From Acrocarpospora pleiomorpha (lineage in GTDB: Bacteria; Actinomycetota; Actinomycetes; Streptosporangiales; Streptosporangiaceae), in contig NZ_BLAF01000037.1 of assembly GCF_009687885.1 (NCBI RefSeq), positions 3,317 to 67,316 on the forward strand: DNA of 64,000 bases, read 5' to 3'. Both the position numbers and the translations under genes were made by a program. Shown here piece by piece: positions 49,135-59,043 of the stretch (the stretch's first letter is position 1; each line of letters begins with the position of its first letter). The notes under the pieces are model-generated. The model saw nothing but the letters and a program-made list of their open reading frames with translations. It searched no databases and was not told the origin of the DNA.

Positions 49135-50082
49135 CTAAAGCACCCCAAGATCGGCCAGTACGTCCCTCGCGCGGTACGCTTCGGTGGCCAGCCACTCCCG
49201 GAAGTCGGCGTCGGCCAGATACATGGGAGCCCACCGGTTCCGCAGCAGGAAGTGCCGCCAGGCCGCCGAGTCGCCGAGATCGTGGCAGGCGTCCAGCAGC
49301 CGGGTCCCGTCCTCGCCGGCGAGCGCGCCGGGCGCGAGCAGCCCCCGCCAGTTCGCGTACGTGAGACGCGCGCCGGATTCCATCAAGGTCGGCGCGTCCA
49401 CGCCGGGGATGCGGTCGGGGGCGGACACCGCGAGCGCCCGGAGCCCGCCGGTCTTGAGGCGGGGCTCCAGGTCGCGGTAGCCGCCGATGCCGACCGCGAA
49501 CCTGCCCTCCAGCAGCGCCGCGACCACCTGGGCGGTGTCGGCGAAAGGGGCGTATCTGAGCAGCCGGGCGTCCGCGCCGAGGCCGCGCGCGGTCAGGCCG
49601 TACAGGACATGATCGGGGCTGCCGGGGGCGCGGCCGGCCATCTCGACCGAGGCGGGGTCGCGGAGCAGCGCCCTGGCCAGGCCGTCGAAGTCGCGGAACC
49701 TGGAGCGCGGCGCGGCGACGAACAGCAGCCACTCCCCCGCCATCCTGGCCAGCGGCGTGGTGCTGGCGATGAGCGCGCCGGCATCGTTGCCCGCCGCGGC
49801 CGCGACCAGCGCGGGCCCGGCCACCATCAGCCGGTCGGAGCGCCGGGTCCGGGCGAACTCGGCGATCGTCACGATGCCGCCGTCGCACGGGGCGATCATG
49901 ATCTTGGGGAACCGGCCGCGCGTCTCGGCCATGGTCGCGAAGCCCCGGGGAAACAGATCCCCCGCCGTCGCCGGGACGAACAGGAGAACGGGCCGGGCGA
50001 ACCTCCGATCCGGCCCGGGCGCGCACCCCAGGGCCACCGCGAGCGTTCCCGCTCCCCACGCGAGAAACCGGCGACGCCGCAA
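49135..50082 (-). CDS. TctC/Bug-type tricarboxylate-binding receptor, orphan
   Basis: A 315-aa exported binding protein. The N-terminus MRRRRFLAWGAGTLAVALGC has an RR-containing Tat-like region and a lipobox-like Cys. The Bug-family core shows GSPDHVLYGLTARGL, VGIGGYRDLEPRLKTGGLRA, VDAPTLMESG and YANWRGLLAPGAL. The start is TTG 50082; no in-frame ATG or GTG is suitable. No TctA/TctB membrane genes lie nearby, so its transport partner is elsewhere or it acts as a sensor. Confidence 0.82.
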   Translation of the reverse strand: MRRRRFLAWGAGTLAVALGCAPGPDRRFARPVLLFVPATAGDLFPRGFATMAETRGRFPKIMIAPCDGGIVTIAEFARTRRSDRLMVAGPALVAAAAGNDAGALIASTTPLARMAGEWLLFVAAPRSRFRDFDGLARALLRDPASVEMAGRAPGSPDHVLYGLTARGLGADARLLRYAPFADTAQVVAALLEGRFAVGIGGYRDLEPRLKTGGLRALAVSAPDRIPGVDAPTLMESGARLTYANWRGLLAPGALAGEDGTRLLDACHDLGDSAAWRHFLLRNRWAPMYLADADFREWLATEAYRARDVLADLGVL

Positions 50083-50178
50083 ATCCCACCACTTCCCCCC
50101 ATAGTGACACTAAGCGTATAACTACGGACATAACGTCACATCGGGCGGGGTTGACAGGGCGATCAATCATCAATTAAC

Positions 50179-50188
50179 TAATGCATTA
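50179..50188. promoter_or_regulatory. AT-rich palindrome before the GntR/ABC operon
   Basis: TAATGCATTA is a perfect palindrome within a 30-base AT-rich island (caattaactaatgcattaat) 18 bases before the GntR start. It is a plausible autoregulatory operator overlapping the promoter. Confidence 0.45.
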
Positions 50189-50205
50189 ATGGAATGAGGT
50201 GAACC

Positions 50206-50586
50206 TTGATCGATTTCACGCTCGACCGGAAGTCGGGCACGGCCACGTACGCCCAGCTGATCCAGCAGGTCGAGCACGCGCTCCGGCTCGGGCTGCTGAT
50301 GCCCGGCGATCAGCTCCCGACCGCCAAGCAGGTCGTCGGGCGGCTGGCCATCAACCCCAACACCGTGCTGCGCGCCTACCGGGAGCTGGAAGCCCGCGGC
50401 CTGGTGGAGGCGCTGCCCGGTCTGGGGACATTCGTCCGGCGCTCGCTGGTCGCGCCGCACGACCCGGAACTGGAGGCCTCCCTGGGCGAATGGGTGGCGA
50501 CCGCCCGCGAGGCGGGCCTCGGCGACGACGACATGCGCTCGCTACTCGAATTCGCGCTCTCCGGCCACCGCAGGGAGATCGCGTGA
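50206..50586 (+). CDS. GntR-family regulator, YtrA subfamily
   Basis: A 126-aa repressor with only the winged helix and a short C-terminal tail, as in YtrA-type regulators. GTATYAQLIQQVEHALRLGL, QLPTAKQVVGRLAINPNTVL and YRELEARGLVEALPGLGTFV are the helix-turn-helix and wing. The start is TTG 50206 after gaggtga. It overlaps the ABC ATPase gene (GTGA) and probably represses this operon in response to cell-envelope stress or a ligand. Confidence 0.92.
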   Translation: MIDFTLDRKSGTATYAQLIQQVEHALRLGLLMPGDQLPTAKQVVGRLAINPNTVLRAYRELEARGLVEALPGLGTFVRRSLVAPHDPELEASLGEWVATAREAGLGDDDMRSLLEFALSGHRREIA

Positions 50587-51470
50587 TCGCCCTGGAGGCC
50601 GCCGGGCTCGGCAAGCGCTACCGCGACACCTGGGGGTTACGCGAAGTCTTCCTGAGCATCCCGCGCGGCCGGGTCGTCGCCTTGGTCGGCCCCAACGGCG
50701 CCGGCAAGAGCACCCTGATGCGGGTGGCCGTAGGACTGAGCCGCCCCACCACCGGCCACCTGCTCGTCTTCGGCCAGGCGCCGTACGGCGAGACGCTGGA
50801 GCGGGTGGCCTACGTGGCCCAGGACAAACCCCTCTACGACGAGTTCACCGTCGGCGAGATGATCCGCGTCGGCGAGCGGCTCAACCCGCGCTTCGACGCC
50901 AAGGGCGCCATTCGCCGGCTGAACGACCTGAACGTCCCGGGCCGGGCCCGCGTGCACACCCTGTCCGGCGGCCAGCGCGCCCAGGTGGCGATCACCCTCG
51001 CGGTGGCCAAGCGGGCCGACCTGATCGTGCTGGACGAGCCGCTCGCCAGCCTGGATCCGCTGGCCCGGCACGAGGTCATGCAAGGCCTGATGATGGCCGT
51101 CGCCGACACCGGCATGACCGTCCTGCTCTCCTCGCACGTGATCGCCGAACTCGAGGAGGTGTGCGACCACCTGGTGCTGCTGTCCCGGGGCCGGGTGCAG
51201 GTGGCCGGGGACATCGAGGAGATCCTCCAGGCGCATCGCCTGCTGGTCGGACCTGCCGGAACCGTCCCCGGCGGGTCGTACGAGGTGATCGGCGAGCACC
51301 ACACCGAACGCCAGACGAGCCTGCTCGCCCGGCTGAGCGGCCCGATCCACGACCCGCGCTGGACCGCGCGCGAGCTGTCCCTGCAGGACGTGGTGCTCGG
51401 CTACATGCGCTCCCCCGACGTCACGCTCTACCCGCCGCCCGTGCTCGCGGAACGGGGTGACGTCGCATGA
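50583..51470 (+). CDS. ABC transporter ATP-binding protein
   Basis: A 295-aa ATPase. Walker A GPNGAGKST, signature TLSGGQRAQVA, Walker B LIVLDEPLASLDP and switch His LLSSHVIAELEEV are all present. A C-terminal 80-residue extension is typical of exporters of the bacitracin or lantibiotic-resistance kind. GTG 50583 overlaps the regulator stop and its own stop overlaps the permease start. Confidence 0.94.
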   Translation: MIALEAAGLGKRYRDTWGLREVFLSIPRGRVVALVGPNGAGKSTLMRVAVGLSRPTTGHLLVFGQAPYGETLERVAYVAQDKPLYDEFTVGEMIRVGERLNPRFDAKGAIRRLNDLNVPGRARVHTLSGGQRAQVAITLAVAKRADLIVLDEPLASLDPLARHEVMQGLMMAVADTGMTVLLSSHVIAELEEVCDHLVLLSRGRVQVAGDIEEILQAHRLLVGPAGTVPGGSYEVIGEHHTERQTSLLARLSGPIHDPRWTARELSLQDVVLGYMRSPDVTLYPPPVLAERGDVA

Positions 51471-52120
51471 GCTGGCTCGCGTTCCGGCAGCACCGCGGCC
51501 GGATGATCGGAATGGGGCTGATCTTCGTCCTGTGGGGCGGCCTCAGCGGGATGGAACTCTACGCTCCCGTGCTGTCCGGCCTGTCGGCGATGCTCTTCCC
51601 CTACATCCCGCTCGTGTTCGGCGTCTTCCTGGGCGCGCCCATCGTCTCCCGCGAGTACGAGCGCGGCACCCACCAGTTCGCCTGGACCCAGAGCGTCTCC
51701 CGGTCGCAATGGTTCCTGTGGCAGGTGGTCGTGGCGTTGAGCCTGGCGCTGGCCACCACGGCGTACATCAGCACGCTGGTCGAGTTCGTCACGCCGGAGT
51801 TCACCCTCAAGGTGGACAGCGACATGTACACGCTGACCGGGTCCGTGCCGTACGCGTGGGCGGTGTTCGCGGTCGCGACCGGGCTGCTGTGGAGCGCGAT
51901 CACCCGCAGGACCACAGTGGCGATGGCGGCGGCGTTCTTCGGCGTGGCCGCCAGCCAGTTCATCGCCGAGGGGATGCGCAACCGGTCGGAGGCGGTGTCC
52001 CACTGGACCGCGGCGGACATCTGGATCCTGCAGTCGGCGGAGGCGGGGATCCTGCTCGCCGTCGCGGCGGTGCTGGGCCTGGCCGCCTGGTGGCTGACCG
52101 CCCGCCGGGATCCGGCCTGA
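51467..52120 (+). CDS. ABC transporter permease
   Basis: A 217-aa membrane protein with about six helices. It starts MSWLAFRQHRGRMIG and contains VFGVFLGAPIVSREYERGTH with QFAWTQSVSRSQW, the hallmark region of actinomycete ABC-2-like permeases paired with YtrA regulators. The ATG overlaps the ATPase stop (ATGA). It is the last gene of the three-gene operon. Confidence 0.9.
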   Translation: MSWLAFRQHRGRMIGMGLIFVLWGGLSGMELYAPVLSGLSAMLFPYIPLVFGVFLGAPIVSREYERGTHQFAWTQSVSRSQWFLWQVVVALSLALATTAYISTLVEFVTPEFTLKVDSDMYTLTGSVPYAWAVFAVATGLLWSAITRRTTVAMAAAFFGVAASQFIAEGMRNRSEAVSHWTAADIWILQSAEAGILLAVAAVLGLAAWWLTARRDPA

Positions 52121-52135
52121 GGGATTCGAAGGACT

Positions 52136-52168
52136 GGGCCCGCGCCTGGAGGTCGAAGGCGCGGGCCC
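52136..52168. terminator. Bidirectional terminator
   Basis: GGGCCCGCGCCT and AGGCGCGGGCCC form a perfect 12-base stem with a 9-base loop between the permease stop and the convergent GH12 gene stop. Confidence 0.8.
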
Positions 52169-52184
52169 GGGGAGGGCTGGACGG

Positions 52185-53849
52185 TCAGACGACCGTGCAG
52201 CCGGGGATGGTCGGCAGCTGGGTGTTGCCGTTCGGCCGGGTGGCCTGGAACCCGATGCCGGTGGACTGACCGGCCGACAGGTTCCCGTTGTGGGACTGGT
52301 TGCTAGCGGTGATGTTCGAGCCGCTGGTGGTGAACTGGGCGTTCCAGCCGCCGGTCATGGCGTGGCCGGACGGCAGCGCGAAGGTGAACGACCAGCCGGA
52401 GCGCGGGCCGTTGACGGTGATCTGCGCGACGTAGCCGTTGTTCCACGCGTCGAAGTGGACCGTGCAGGTGCCGGTCCCGGTGCCGCCGCCGGTGGTGGTG
52501 ACCGAGACGGTGCTCGACTGCGGGGAGTTGTTGCCGGCGGCGTCACGGGCGACCACGTAGAACTGGTACTGCGTGGAGGCGGTCAGGCCGGTGGCGGCGA
52601 AGCTGGTCCCGGTCGTCGTGCCGACGTTGGCGAACGTACCGGTGGTGCCCTGCCTGCGGAAGATGTCATAGCCGCTCACGCCGACGTTGTCGGAGGAGGC
52701 GGACCAGGACAGGTTGGTGCCGCTGGCGGTGGTGCCCGAGGCGGTCAGGCTGCCGGGGGCGGTGGGCGGGCTGGTGTCGCCGCCGCCACCGCCGGTGGTC
52801 GTCACCGAAACGGTGTTGGACTGGGGCGACTGGTTACCGGCCGCGTCTCTGGCCACCACGTAGAACTGGTACTGCGTGGAGGCGGTCAGGCCGGTGGCGG
52901 CGAACGTGGTGCCGGTCGAGGTGCCGACGCTGGTGAACGTGCCGGTGGTGCCCTGCCTGCGGAAGATGTCGTAGCCGCTCACGCCGACGTTGTCGGAGGA
53001 GGGCGACCAGGACAGGTTGGTGCTGTTGGCGGTGGTGCCCGAGGCGGTCAGGCTGCCCGGGGCGGTGGGCGGGCTGGTGTCGCCGCCGCCACCATTGGTG
53101 GTGTAGGTGAAGTTGTTCAAGGTCAGGCCCGCGCCGCCGACCCAGGGCTCGAAACCGGCCTGAACGCTGGTCAGGTACCAGTTGCGCTGCGCGTACCCGC
53201 GGTTCACCGCGTCGGTGTAGAAGGTGTTGATGTTGAAGTCCAGCGTGTTGCCGGTGGTGGTCCGGACGTAGGAGATCACGTTCCAGCCGATGTTGCCGAA
53301 CCAGACCTGCCAGGTCGCGCCCGCCAGCGTGACCGTGGCCACCTGGGAGCCGGAGGGCTGGACCGGGCCCTGCCGGTTGAGCCAGATCATGACCTCGGCG
53401 CCGGTGTTCTGGCCGTTGGTCCTGGGGGTCGGGTCGAACCACAGGTCGTAGGAGGCGTTGTAGGTGCCGCTGCTCGGGTAGGTGTAGCTCACGCTGCTGC
53501 GGATGTTGTTGAACGCCGCGTTATTGGCCTGCATGGGCAGGCTGCTGCCGGTCGAGCAGTTGCCGTAGTGGCAGCCCGCGTAGATCGCCGGGTAGGCGGC
53601 CGGGGCGCCGTTGGTGGCGTTGTTGTGTCCCGCGGACTGGATGGTGAAGCCGCCCGCCTGGTTCACGTCGATGCACTGGGGGGTGCTGGCGCCCCAGACA
53701 TTGTTCATGACGATGAACCGGCCGGACTGGATGCTGGTCGAACCGAACGTCTCACAGATCACCGGGGCCGCGTTCGCGGGCGTCGCGACGCCGACGACCG
53801 TCCCGAGGAGCAGGACGACGGCCAGACCTATGCCTTTCAAGCGTTTCAC
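52185..53849 (-). CDS. Secreted GH12 endoglucanase with two FN3 domains and CBM2
   Basis: A 554-aa modular enzyme. The signal peptide (1-27) ends TPANAA. GH12 (about 28-250) has CETFG, the nucleophile region GAEVMIWLN and the acid/base Glu in VQAGFEPW. Two nearly identical FN3 domains follow, each with VSGYDIFRRQGTTGTF and YQFYVVARDAAGN, joined by Gly-rich linkers, then a CBM2 (about 458-554; CTVHFDAWNNGYVAQITVNG). It should hydrolyse beta-1,4-glucan or xyloglucan outside the cell. A CebR-type operator lies 20 bases upstream. Confidence 0.93.
   Translation of the reverse strand: MKRLKGIGLAVVLLLGTVVGVATPANAAPVICETFGSTSIQSGRFIVMNNVWGASTPQCIDVNQAGGFTIQSAGHNNATNGAPAAYPAIYAGCHYGNCSTGSSLPMQANNAAFNNIRSSVSYTYPSSGTYNASYDLWFDPTPRTNGQNTGAEVMIWLNRQGPVQPSGSQVATVTLAGATWQVWFGNIGWNVISYVRTTTGNTLDFNINTFYTDAVNRGYAQRNWYLTSVQAGFEPWVGGAGLTLNNFTYTTNGGGGDTSPPTAPGSLTASGTTANSTNLSWSPSSDNVGVSGYDIFRRQGTTGTFTSVGTSTGTTFAATGLTASTQYQFYVVARDAAGNQSPQSNTVSVTTTGGGGGDTSPPTAPGSLTASGTTASGTNLSWSASSDNVGVSGYDIFRRQGTTGTFANVGTTTGTSFAATGLTASTQYQFYVVARDAAGNNSPQSSTVSVTTTGGGTGTGTCTVHFDAWNNGYVAQITVNGPRSGWSFTFALPSGHAMTGGWNAQFTTSGSNITASNQSHNGNLSAGQSTGIGFQATRPNGNTQLPTIPGCTVV
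52500..53090 (-). repeat. 303-bp tandem duplication encoding the FN3 domains
   Basis: Two copies (about 52500-52790 and 52801-53090) with a 303-base period, for example tagaactggtactgcgtgga at 52558 and 52861. The copies differ by scattered substitutions only, indicating recent duplication or gene conversion. Confidence 0.85.
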
Positions 53850-53869
53850 GGGTCCTCCTGGGGGGGCGT

Positions 53870-53883
53870 TGGGAGCGCTCCCA
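53870..53883. promoter_or_regulatory. CebR-type operator
   Basis: TGGGAGCGCTCCCA, a perfect 14-base palindrome identical to the known CebR box of actinomycetes, 20 bases upstream of the GH12 start. CebR releases it when cellobiose or cellotriose is present. Confidence 0.9.
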
Positions 53884-53992
53884 GAGACGCTAGATCGGGG
53901 CAGGCCAGTCGCCTAAGGACCGTTCGCCGGATTCCGTGTCCACCTGCTGGAACACCGCGTACAAGGCTGAAAGTTACAGCTGCGTGAACCGG

Positions 53993-54023
53993 AAAAGGCC
54001 GTCAGCGGGTGCTGACGGCCTTT
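53993..54023. terminator. Rho-independent terminator after the GH16 gene
   Basis: aaaaGGCCGTCAGC-gggt-GCTGACGGCCttt: ten paired bases, flanked by A and T runs so that it can work in both directions. It ends the GH16 transcript before the GH12 promoter. Confidence 0.9.
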
Positions 54024-54033
54024 CTCGGTGGGA

Positions 54034-55248
54034 TCAGGCGCGGGTCCACCTCTGGTTGGCGGTGCCGGCGCAGTCCCAGAGTTGCAGGCGTGCGCCGGCG
54101 GCGGGGTTGACCTCGACGATGTCCACGCACCGGTTGGAGGCCGGGTTGATCAGGTCACCGGCGGCGGTGAGGGTGAAGCGCTGGGCGGAGGTGCCATTGC
54201 AGGTGTAGAGCTGGATCGGGGTGCCGTTGGCGGTTCCGGCGGCCGCGGCGTCCATGCACTTGCCCATCGCGCGGATCGTGCCGTCGCCGTTGATGGACCA
54301 TTGCTGGGCGACGGTGCCGTTGCAGTCCCACATCTGCAGCCGGGCGGCGTCGACGGGGTTGGCGCTGGGAATGTCGATGCAGCGGCCGTTCAGGTTCGAC
54401 TTCAGCGCGTTGCCGGTGCCGGGGTCGCTGGTCCAGCCGGAGACGCGGACGTAGTCGATCAGCATCGTCTGCGGGAACGTGGTGCTGGCGTTCGGGCTGC
54501 CCGGCCAGTTGCCGCCGACCGCCACGTTCAGGATCATGAAGAACGCGTGGTCGAAGACCCACTGGTTGCCGCGGATGCCGGCGGGCGTGACGCGGAAGTA
54601 CTCCGAGCCGTCCAGGTACCAGATGATGAGGTTGGGAGACCAGTCGATCCGGTAGCTGTGGAAGGCGTCGGCGAGCGGCGCGCCGATCGTGCGGCTGCCG
54701 CCGACTCCGCTGCCGCCGGAGTAGCCGGGGCCGTGCACGGTGCCGTGGACGGTGTTGGGCGCGCTGCCGACGTTCTCCATGATGTCGATCTCGCCGGTGT
54801 TGGGCCAGTTGTTGCCGCCGAGCGTCCAGAACGCCGGCCAGATGCCCTGGCCTCGGGGGATCTTGATGCTGGCCTCGAACCGGCCGTACGCCTGGCTGAA
54901 CCGGTCGGCGGTCAGGATGCGGCCGGAGGTGTACTGGCAGGTTCCGTAGTGGCACTGGAGGTTGGACGGGTTCTCCCGGCGGGCGGTGATGGCCAGGTGG
55001 CCCTGCCCGTCGTGGGACACGTTGCGGGTGGAGTTGGTGTAGTACTGCAGCTCGTTGTTGCCCCAGCCGCCGCCACCGATGTCGAATTTCCACTTGGAGC
55101 CGTCGACGGAGGTGCCGGCGGCGCCGTTGAACTCGTCGGACCAGGTGACCGGGCCGATGGCGGCCTCGGCCGGGGTGAGGGCGACCAGGCCGCTGGCCAG
55201 GGTGACAAGCATGGCCGCGGCCGTGAGGAGGAGCCGGGGTTTGCGCAT
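54034..55248 (-). CDS. Secreted GH16 beta-glucanase with ricin-B (CBM13) domain
   Basis: A 404-aa exported enzyme. The signal peptide ends LTPAEA. GH16 (about 30-265) carries WSDEFNG, YTSGRILTADRF and the catalytic GEIDIMENVG (ExDxxE), followed by WPAFWTLGG-like substrate-site residues. A beta-trefoil lectin domain (about 275-404) has three repeats with LQMWDCNG, IQLYTCNG and LQLWDCAG. It should cut beta-1,3 or beta-1,3-1,4 glucan. ATG 55248 follows ggaggtctcc. The upstream region is AT-rich (55290-55370); I see no CebR box there. Confidence 0.93.
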   Translation of the reverse strand: MRKPRLLLTAAAMLVTLASGLVALTPAEAAIGPVTWSDEFNGAAGTSVDGSKWKFDIGGGGWGNNELQYYTNSTRNVSHDGQGHLAITARRENPSNLQCHYGTCQYTSGRILTADRFSQAYGRFEASIKIPRGQGIWPAFWTLGGNNWPNTGEIDIMENVGSAPNTVHGTVHGPGYSGGSGVGGSRTIGAPLADAFHSYRIDWSPNLIIWYLDGSEYFRVTPAGIRGNQWVFDHAFFMILNVAVGGNWPGSPNASTTFPQTMLIDYVRVSGWTSDPGTGNALKSNLNGRCIDIPSANPVDAARLQMWDCNGTVAQQWSINGDGTIRAMGKCMDAAAAGTANGTPIQLYTCNGTSAQRFTLTAAGDLINPASNRCVDIVEVNPAAGARLQLWDCAGTANQRWTRA

Positions 55249-55381
55249 GGAGACCTCCGGTTTGGTCCATCCGGGCACGGACCGTGGGGTGCTTTAGTGC
55301 TTAAATTAAGAGGATGTAACACTGCCGTCATAGGCGTTGTCAATAGGAAGGTTTCCTTTTAATTCGCGCTGTTCCCCGTGA

Positions 55382-56146
55382 TCACGGCACGATGTAGTCG
55401 CTGTCGCGGGCGTCCGTGATCGCCATGTGGCCCGGCGCGTGCCCGATCGCGAACCTGACGCCGCTGGCCATCGCCGCCGCCTGCGTCGTCACGCCGCACG
55501 CCCAGAACACCGGCACCTCACCCGGGCGTATCTCCACGGGATCCCCGAAGTCGGGCGCCTTCAGGTCGCGAATGCCCAGTTCCTCCGACTCGCCGACGTG
55601 GATGGGCGCGCCGTGCACCGCCGGATACCGCGACGTCACCCGTACGGCCATGGCGACCAGCGACGCCGGGACCGGCCGCATCGACACCACCAGCGGCCCC
55701 GACAGCGCTCCCGCCGGGCGGCACGGAATTCCGGTCCGGTACATCGGCACGTTCGACCCCGCCTCCAGATGCCGGACGGGAACGCCCGCCCGCACCAGCG
55801 CGTCCTCGAACGTGAAGCTGCAGCCGAACAGGAACGGCACCAGGTCGGCCCGCCAGAACGCGGTGACATCGGACAGCTCCGCCACCGGCACCCCGTTCTC
55901 GTACACGACATACCCCGGCAGATCCGTACGCAGGTCACCACGGAAGATCGACGTCTGGACGGCGCCCTCGTCCCCCACGTCCAGAACCGGGCAGGCGCGC
56001 GGGTTACGCTGCGCGAACAGCAGCAGGTCGTACGCATACGCCCGCGGCACCACAAGGAGGTTGGCCTGCGTCCACCCAGGACACAACCCGGCGGTCGGCA
56101 CCCGCAGACCACCCCGGAACCGGGCCCGCGCTTCATCCGGCGTCAT
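55382..56146 (-). CDS. DUF1445 putative hydro-lyase
   Basis: A 254-aa member of the DUF1445/D-glutamate cyclase-like hydro-lyase family. Family segments: TAGLCPGWTQANLLVVPRAY, FLFGCSFTFEDAL, VPMYRTGIPC, VVSMRPVPA, HVGESEELGI and FWACGVTTQAA. The start MTPDEARARFR at 56146 follows ggaggtgc. The physiological substrate is unknown in bacteria. It is a single gene, divergent from the STAS gene. Confidence 0.9.
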   Translation of the reverse strand: MTPDEARARFRGGLRVPTAGLCPGWTQANLLVVPRAYAYDLLLFAQRNPRACPVLDVGDEGAVQTSIFRGDLRTDLPGYVVYENGVPVAELSDVTAFWRADLVPFLFGCSFTFEDALVRAGVPVRHLEAGSNVPMYRTGIPCRPAGALSGPLVVSMRPVPASLVAMAVRVTSRYPAVHGAPIHVGESEELGIRDLKAPDFGDPVEIRPGEVPVFWACGVTTQAAAMASGVRFAIGHAPGHMAITDARDSDYIVP

Positions 56147-56255
56147 CGCACCTCCAGCCGCGTCCAGGCCTCCACATAACCCAGACATCAGCCAAAATAG
56201 CCGCCAGCCCCGTCGCGTAGGCTGCTCTATGGGGGTACTCACGGGGGTGAGTCAG

Positions 56256-56609
56256 ATGCAATACTTCCGCGTGTCCATCGAAGATCATCCTCCCTTCACG
56301 GTGGTCAAGGTCTGGGGAGAACTCGACATCGCGGTTGAAGCCGAGTTCAGGAAGCACGTCGAGGAGACCGTGGAACAGGACCCGGCGCGGCTGCTGTTCG
56401 ACCTCTCAGAGCTGCGCCTCATGGACAGCAGCGGCGTACGCGTGATCCTCGACGTCTACCGGCGGCTCGGCATGGGCGACCGGGTCGCGGTGTGCGGGCT
56501 CTCCCCCCGCATCGAGCGCTCGTTCTACCTGCTCGGAATCACCGGCCGCATGGGCGGGATGACCATCTACTCCACGCTGGAAAACGCTCTCACCGCTGTC
56601 CGCAGCTGA
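56256..56609 (+). CDS. STAS-domain anti-anti-sigma factor
   Basis: A 117-aa protein filled by one STAS domain: VVKVWGELDIAVEAEFRKHV, LLFDLSELRLMDSSGVRVIL (phosphorylatable Ser in MDSSG), and VAVCGLSPRIERSFYLLGIT. Such proteins bind RsbW-type kinases to free a sigma factor; a candidate kinase occurs at 14869-15444 but is not linked. The start is uncertain between ATG 56229, GTG 56247 and ATG 56256; the last begins at the domain. Confidence 0.88.
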   Translation: MQYFRVSIEDHPPFTVVKVWGELDIAVEAEFRKHVEETVEQDPARLLFDLSELRLMDSSGVRVILDVYRRLGMGDRVAVCGLSPRIERSFYLLGITGRMGGMTIYSTLENALTAVRS

Positions 56610-56611
56610 AA

Positions 56612-56639
56612 GTCCGGTACGGCGAGTGCCGTACCGGAC
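56612..56639. terminator. Bidirectional terminator
   Basis: GTCCGGTACGGC-gagt-GCCGTACCGGAC, a perfect 12-base stem between the STAS stop and the convergent glmS stop. Confidence 0.85.
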
Positions 56640-56650
56640 CGCAAAGATGC

Positions 56651-58471
<1,821 letters not shown>

Positions 58472-58472
58472 G

Positions 58473-58736
58473 TCACCCTCCGTAGATAATTCGGCGGAGC
58501 TGTCGCGGGGACAGCTCCGGCGCCGTGACCCGCCGGGCCGGCAGCTCGGCGGCGATCCGGCGAAAGATCTCGTCGTTCGCCAGGCCGCGCGACCTGAGTT
58601 CGGCGTGCCGGCGGCGGACGTACTCCTCGACGGGCTCGCCGAAGTACGCCAGCACGTCGGCGACCACCCGCGCGGCTTCGCCCGGACCGAGCGGGGTGGT
58701 CCGGGTGAGGTGCGCGATCAGGTCATCATGCGGCAC
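58473..58736 (-). CDS. Small conserved hypothetical protein upstream of glmS
   Basis: An 87-aa soluble helical protein (LGPGEAARVVADVLAYFGEP; RRRHAELRSRGLANDEIFRR; ELSPRQLRRIIYGG). The start is GTG 58736 with aagg upstream. It ends two bases before the glmS ATG, suggesting a link to amino-sugar synthesis or its control. The family is unrecognised. Confidence 0.75.
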   Translation of the reverse strand: MPHDDLIAHLTRTTPLGPGEAARVVADVLAYFGEPVEEYVRRRHAELRSRGLANDEIFRRIAAELPARRVTAPELSPRQLRRIIYGG

Positions 58737-58776
58737 AGGACAGGACCTTACGGAGAGCGGGCTTCGTTTTCCAAGA

Positions 58777-58800
58777 ATCCTGCCCGAAATCGGGCAGGAT
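58777..58800. promoter_or_regulatory. 24-base palindrome in the divergent glmS/carboxypeptidase control region
   Basis: Arms ATCCTGCCCGA and TCGGGCAGGAT with a two-base AA centre. It lies 41 bases upstream of the small gene preceding glmS. The perfect dyad with minimal centre suits a dimeric regulator; a leader hairpin is the alternative. The rest of 58737-59043 holds no gene; a repeated ggatttat occurs near 58933-58950. Confidence 0.6.
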
Positions 58801-59043
58801 CACTCCGAAACTATACCGAGATGCGTCAGTCGGGGTCAGTTGACGGGTCGGGAGGGGTTCAGTCGGATTGCCGTGAATCCAGGGGCGTACCAGATGGGTG
58901 GCCAGCCGACTCCACACGGTCACGCCTCAATAGGATTTATCCGGATTTATGGGCATCCATTAACGCATCACGACAAGTCTGTGGGGTCCGGCTTGGAACC
59001 CCTCACGATGTGACAGATCGGGCCAGATCGGCAGACTAGGTGG

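Noticed and set aside
55290..55370. AT-rich region upstream of GH16 with partial palindromes
   Set aside because: Likely just the promoter; no arm longer than five bases and no CebR box.
58737..59043. Possible glmS ribozyme or riboswitch leader
   Set aside because: No ribozyme core seen; a small coding gene separates this region from glmS.
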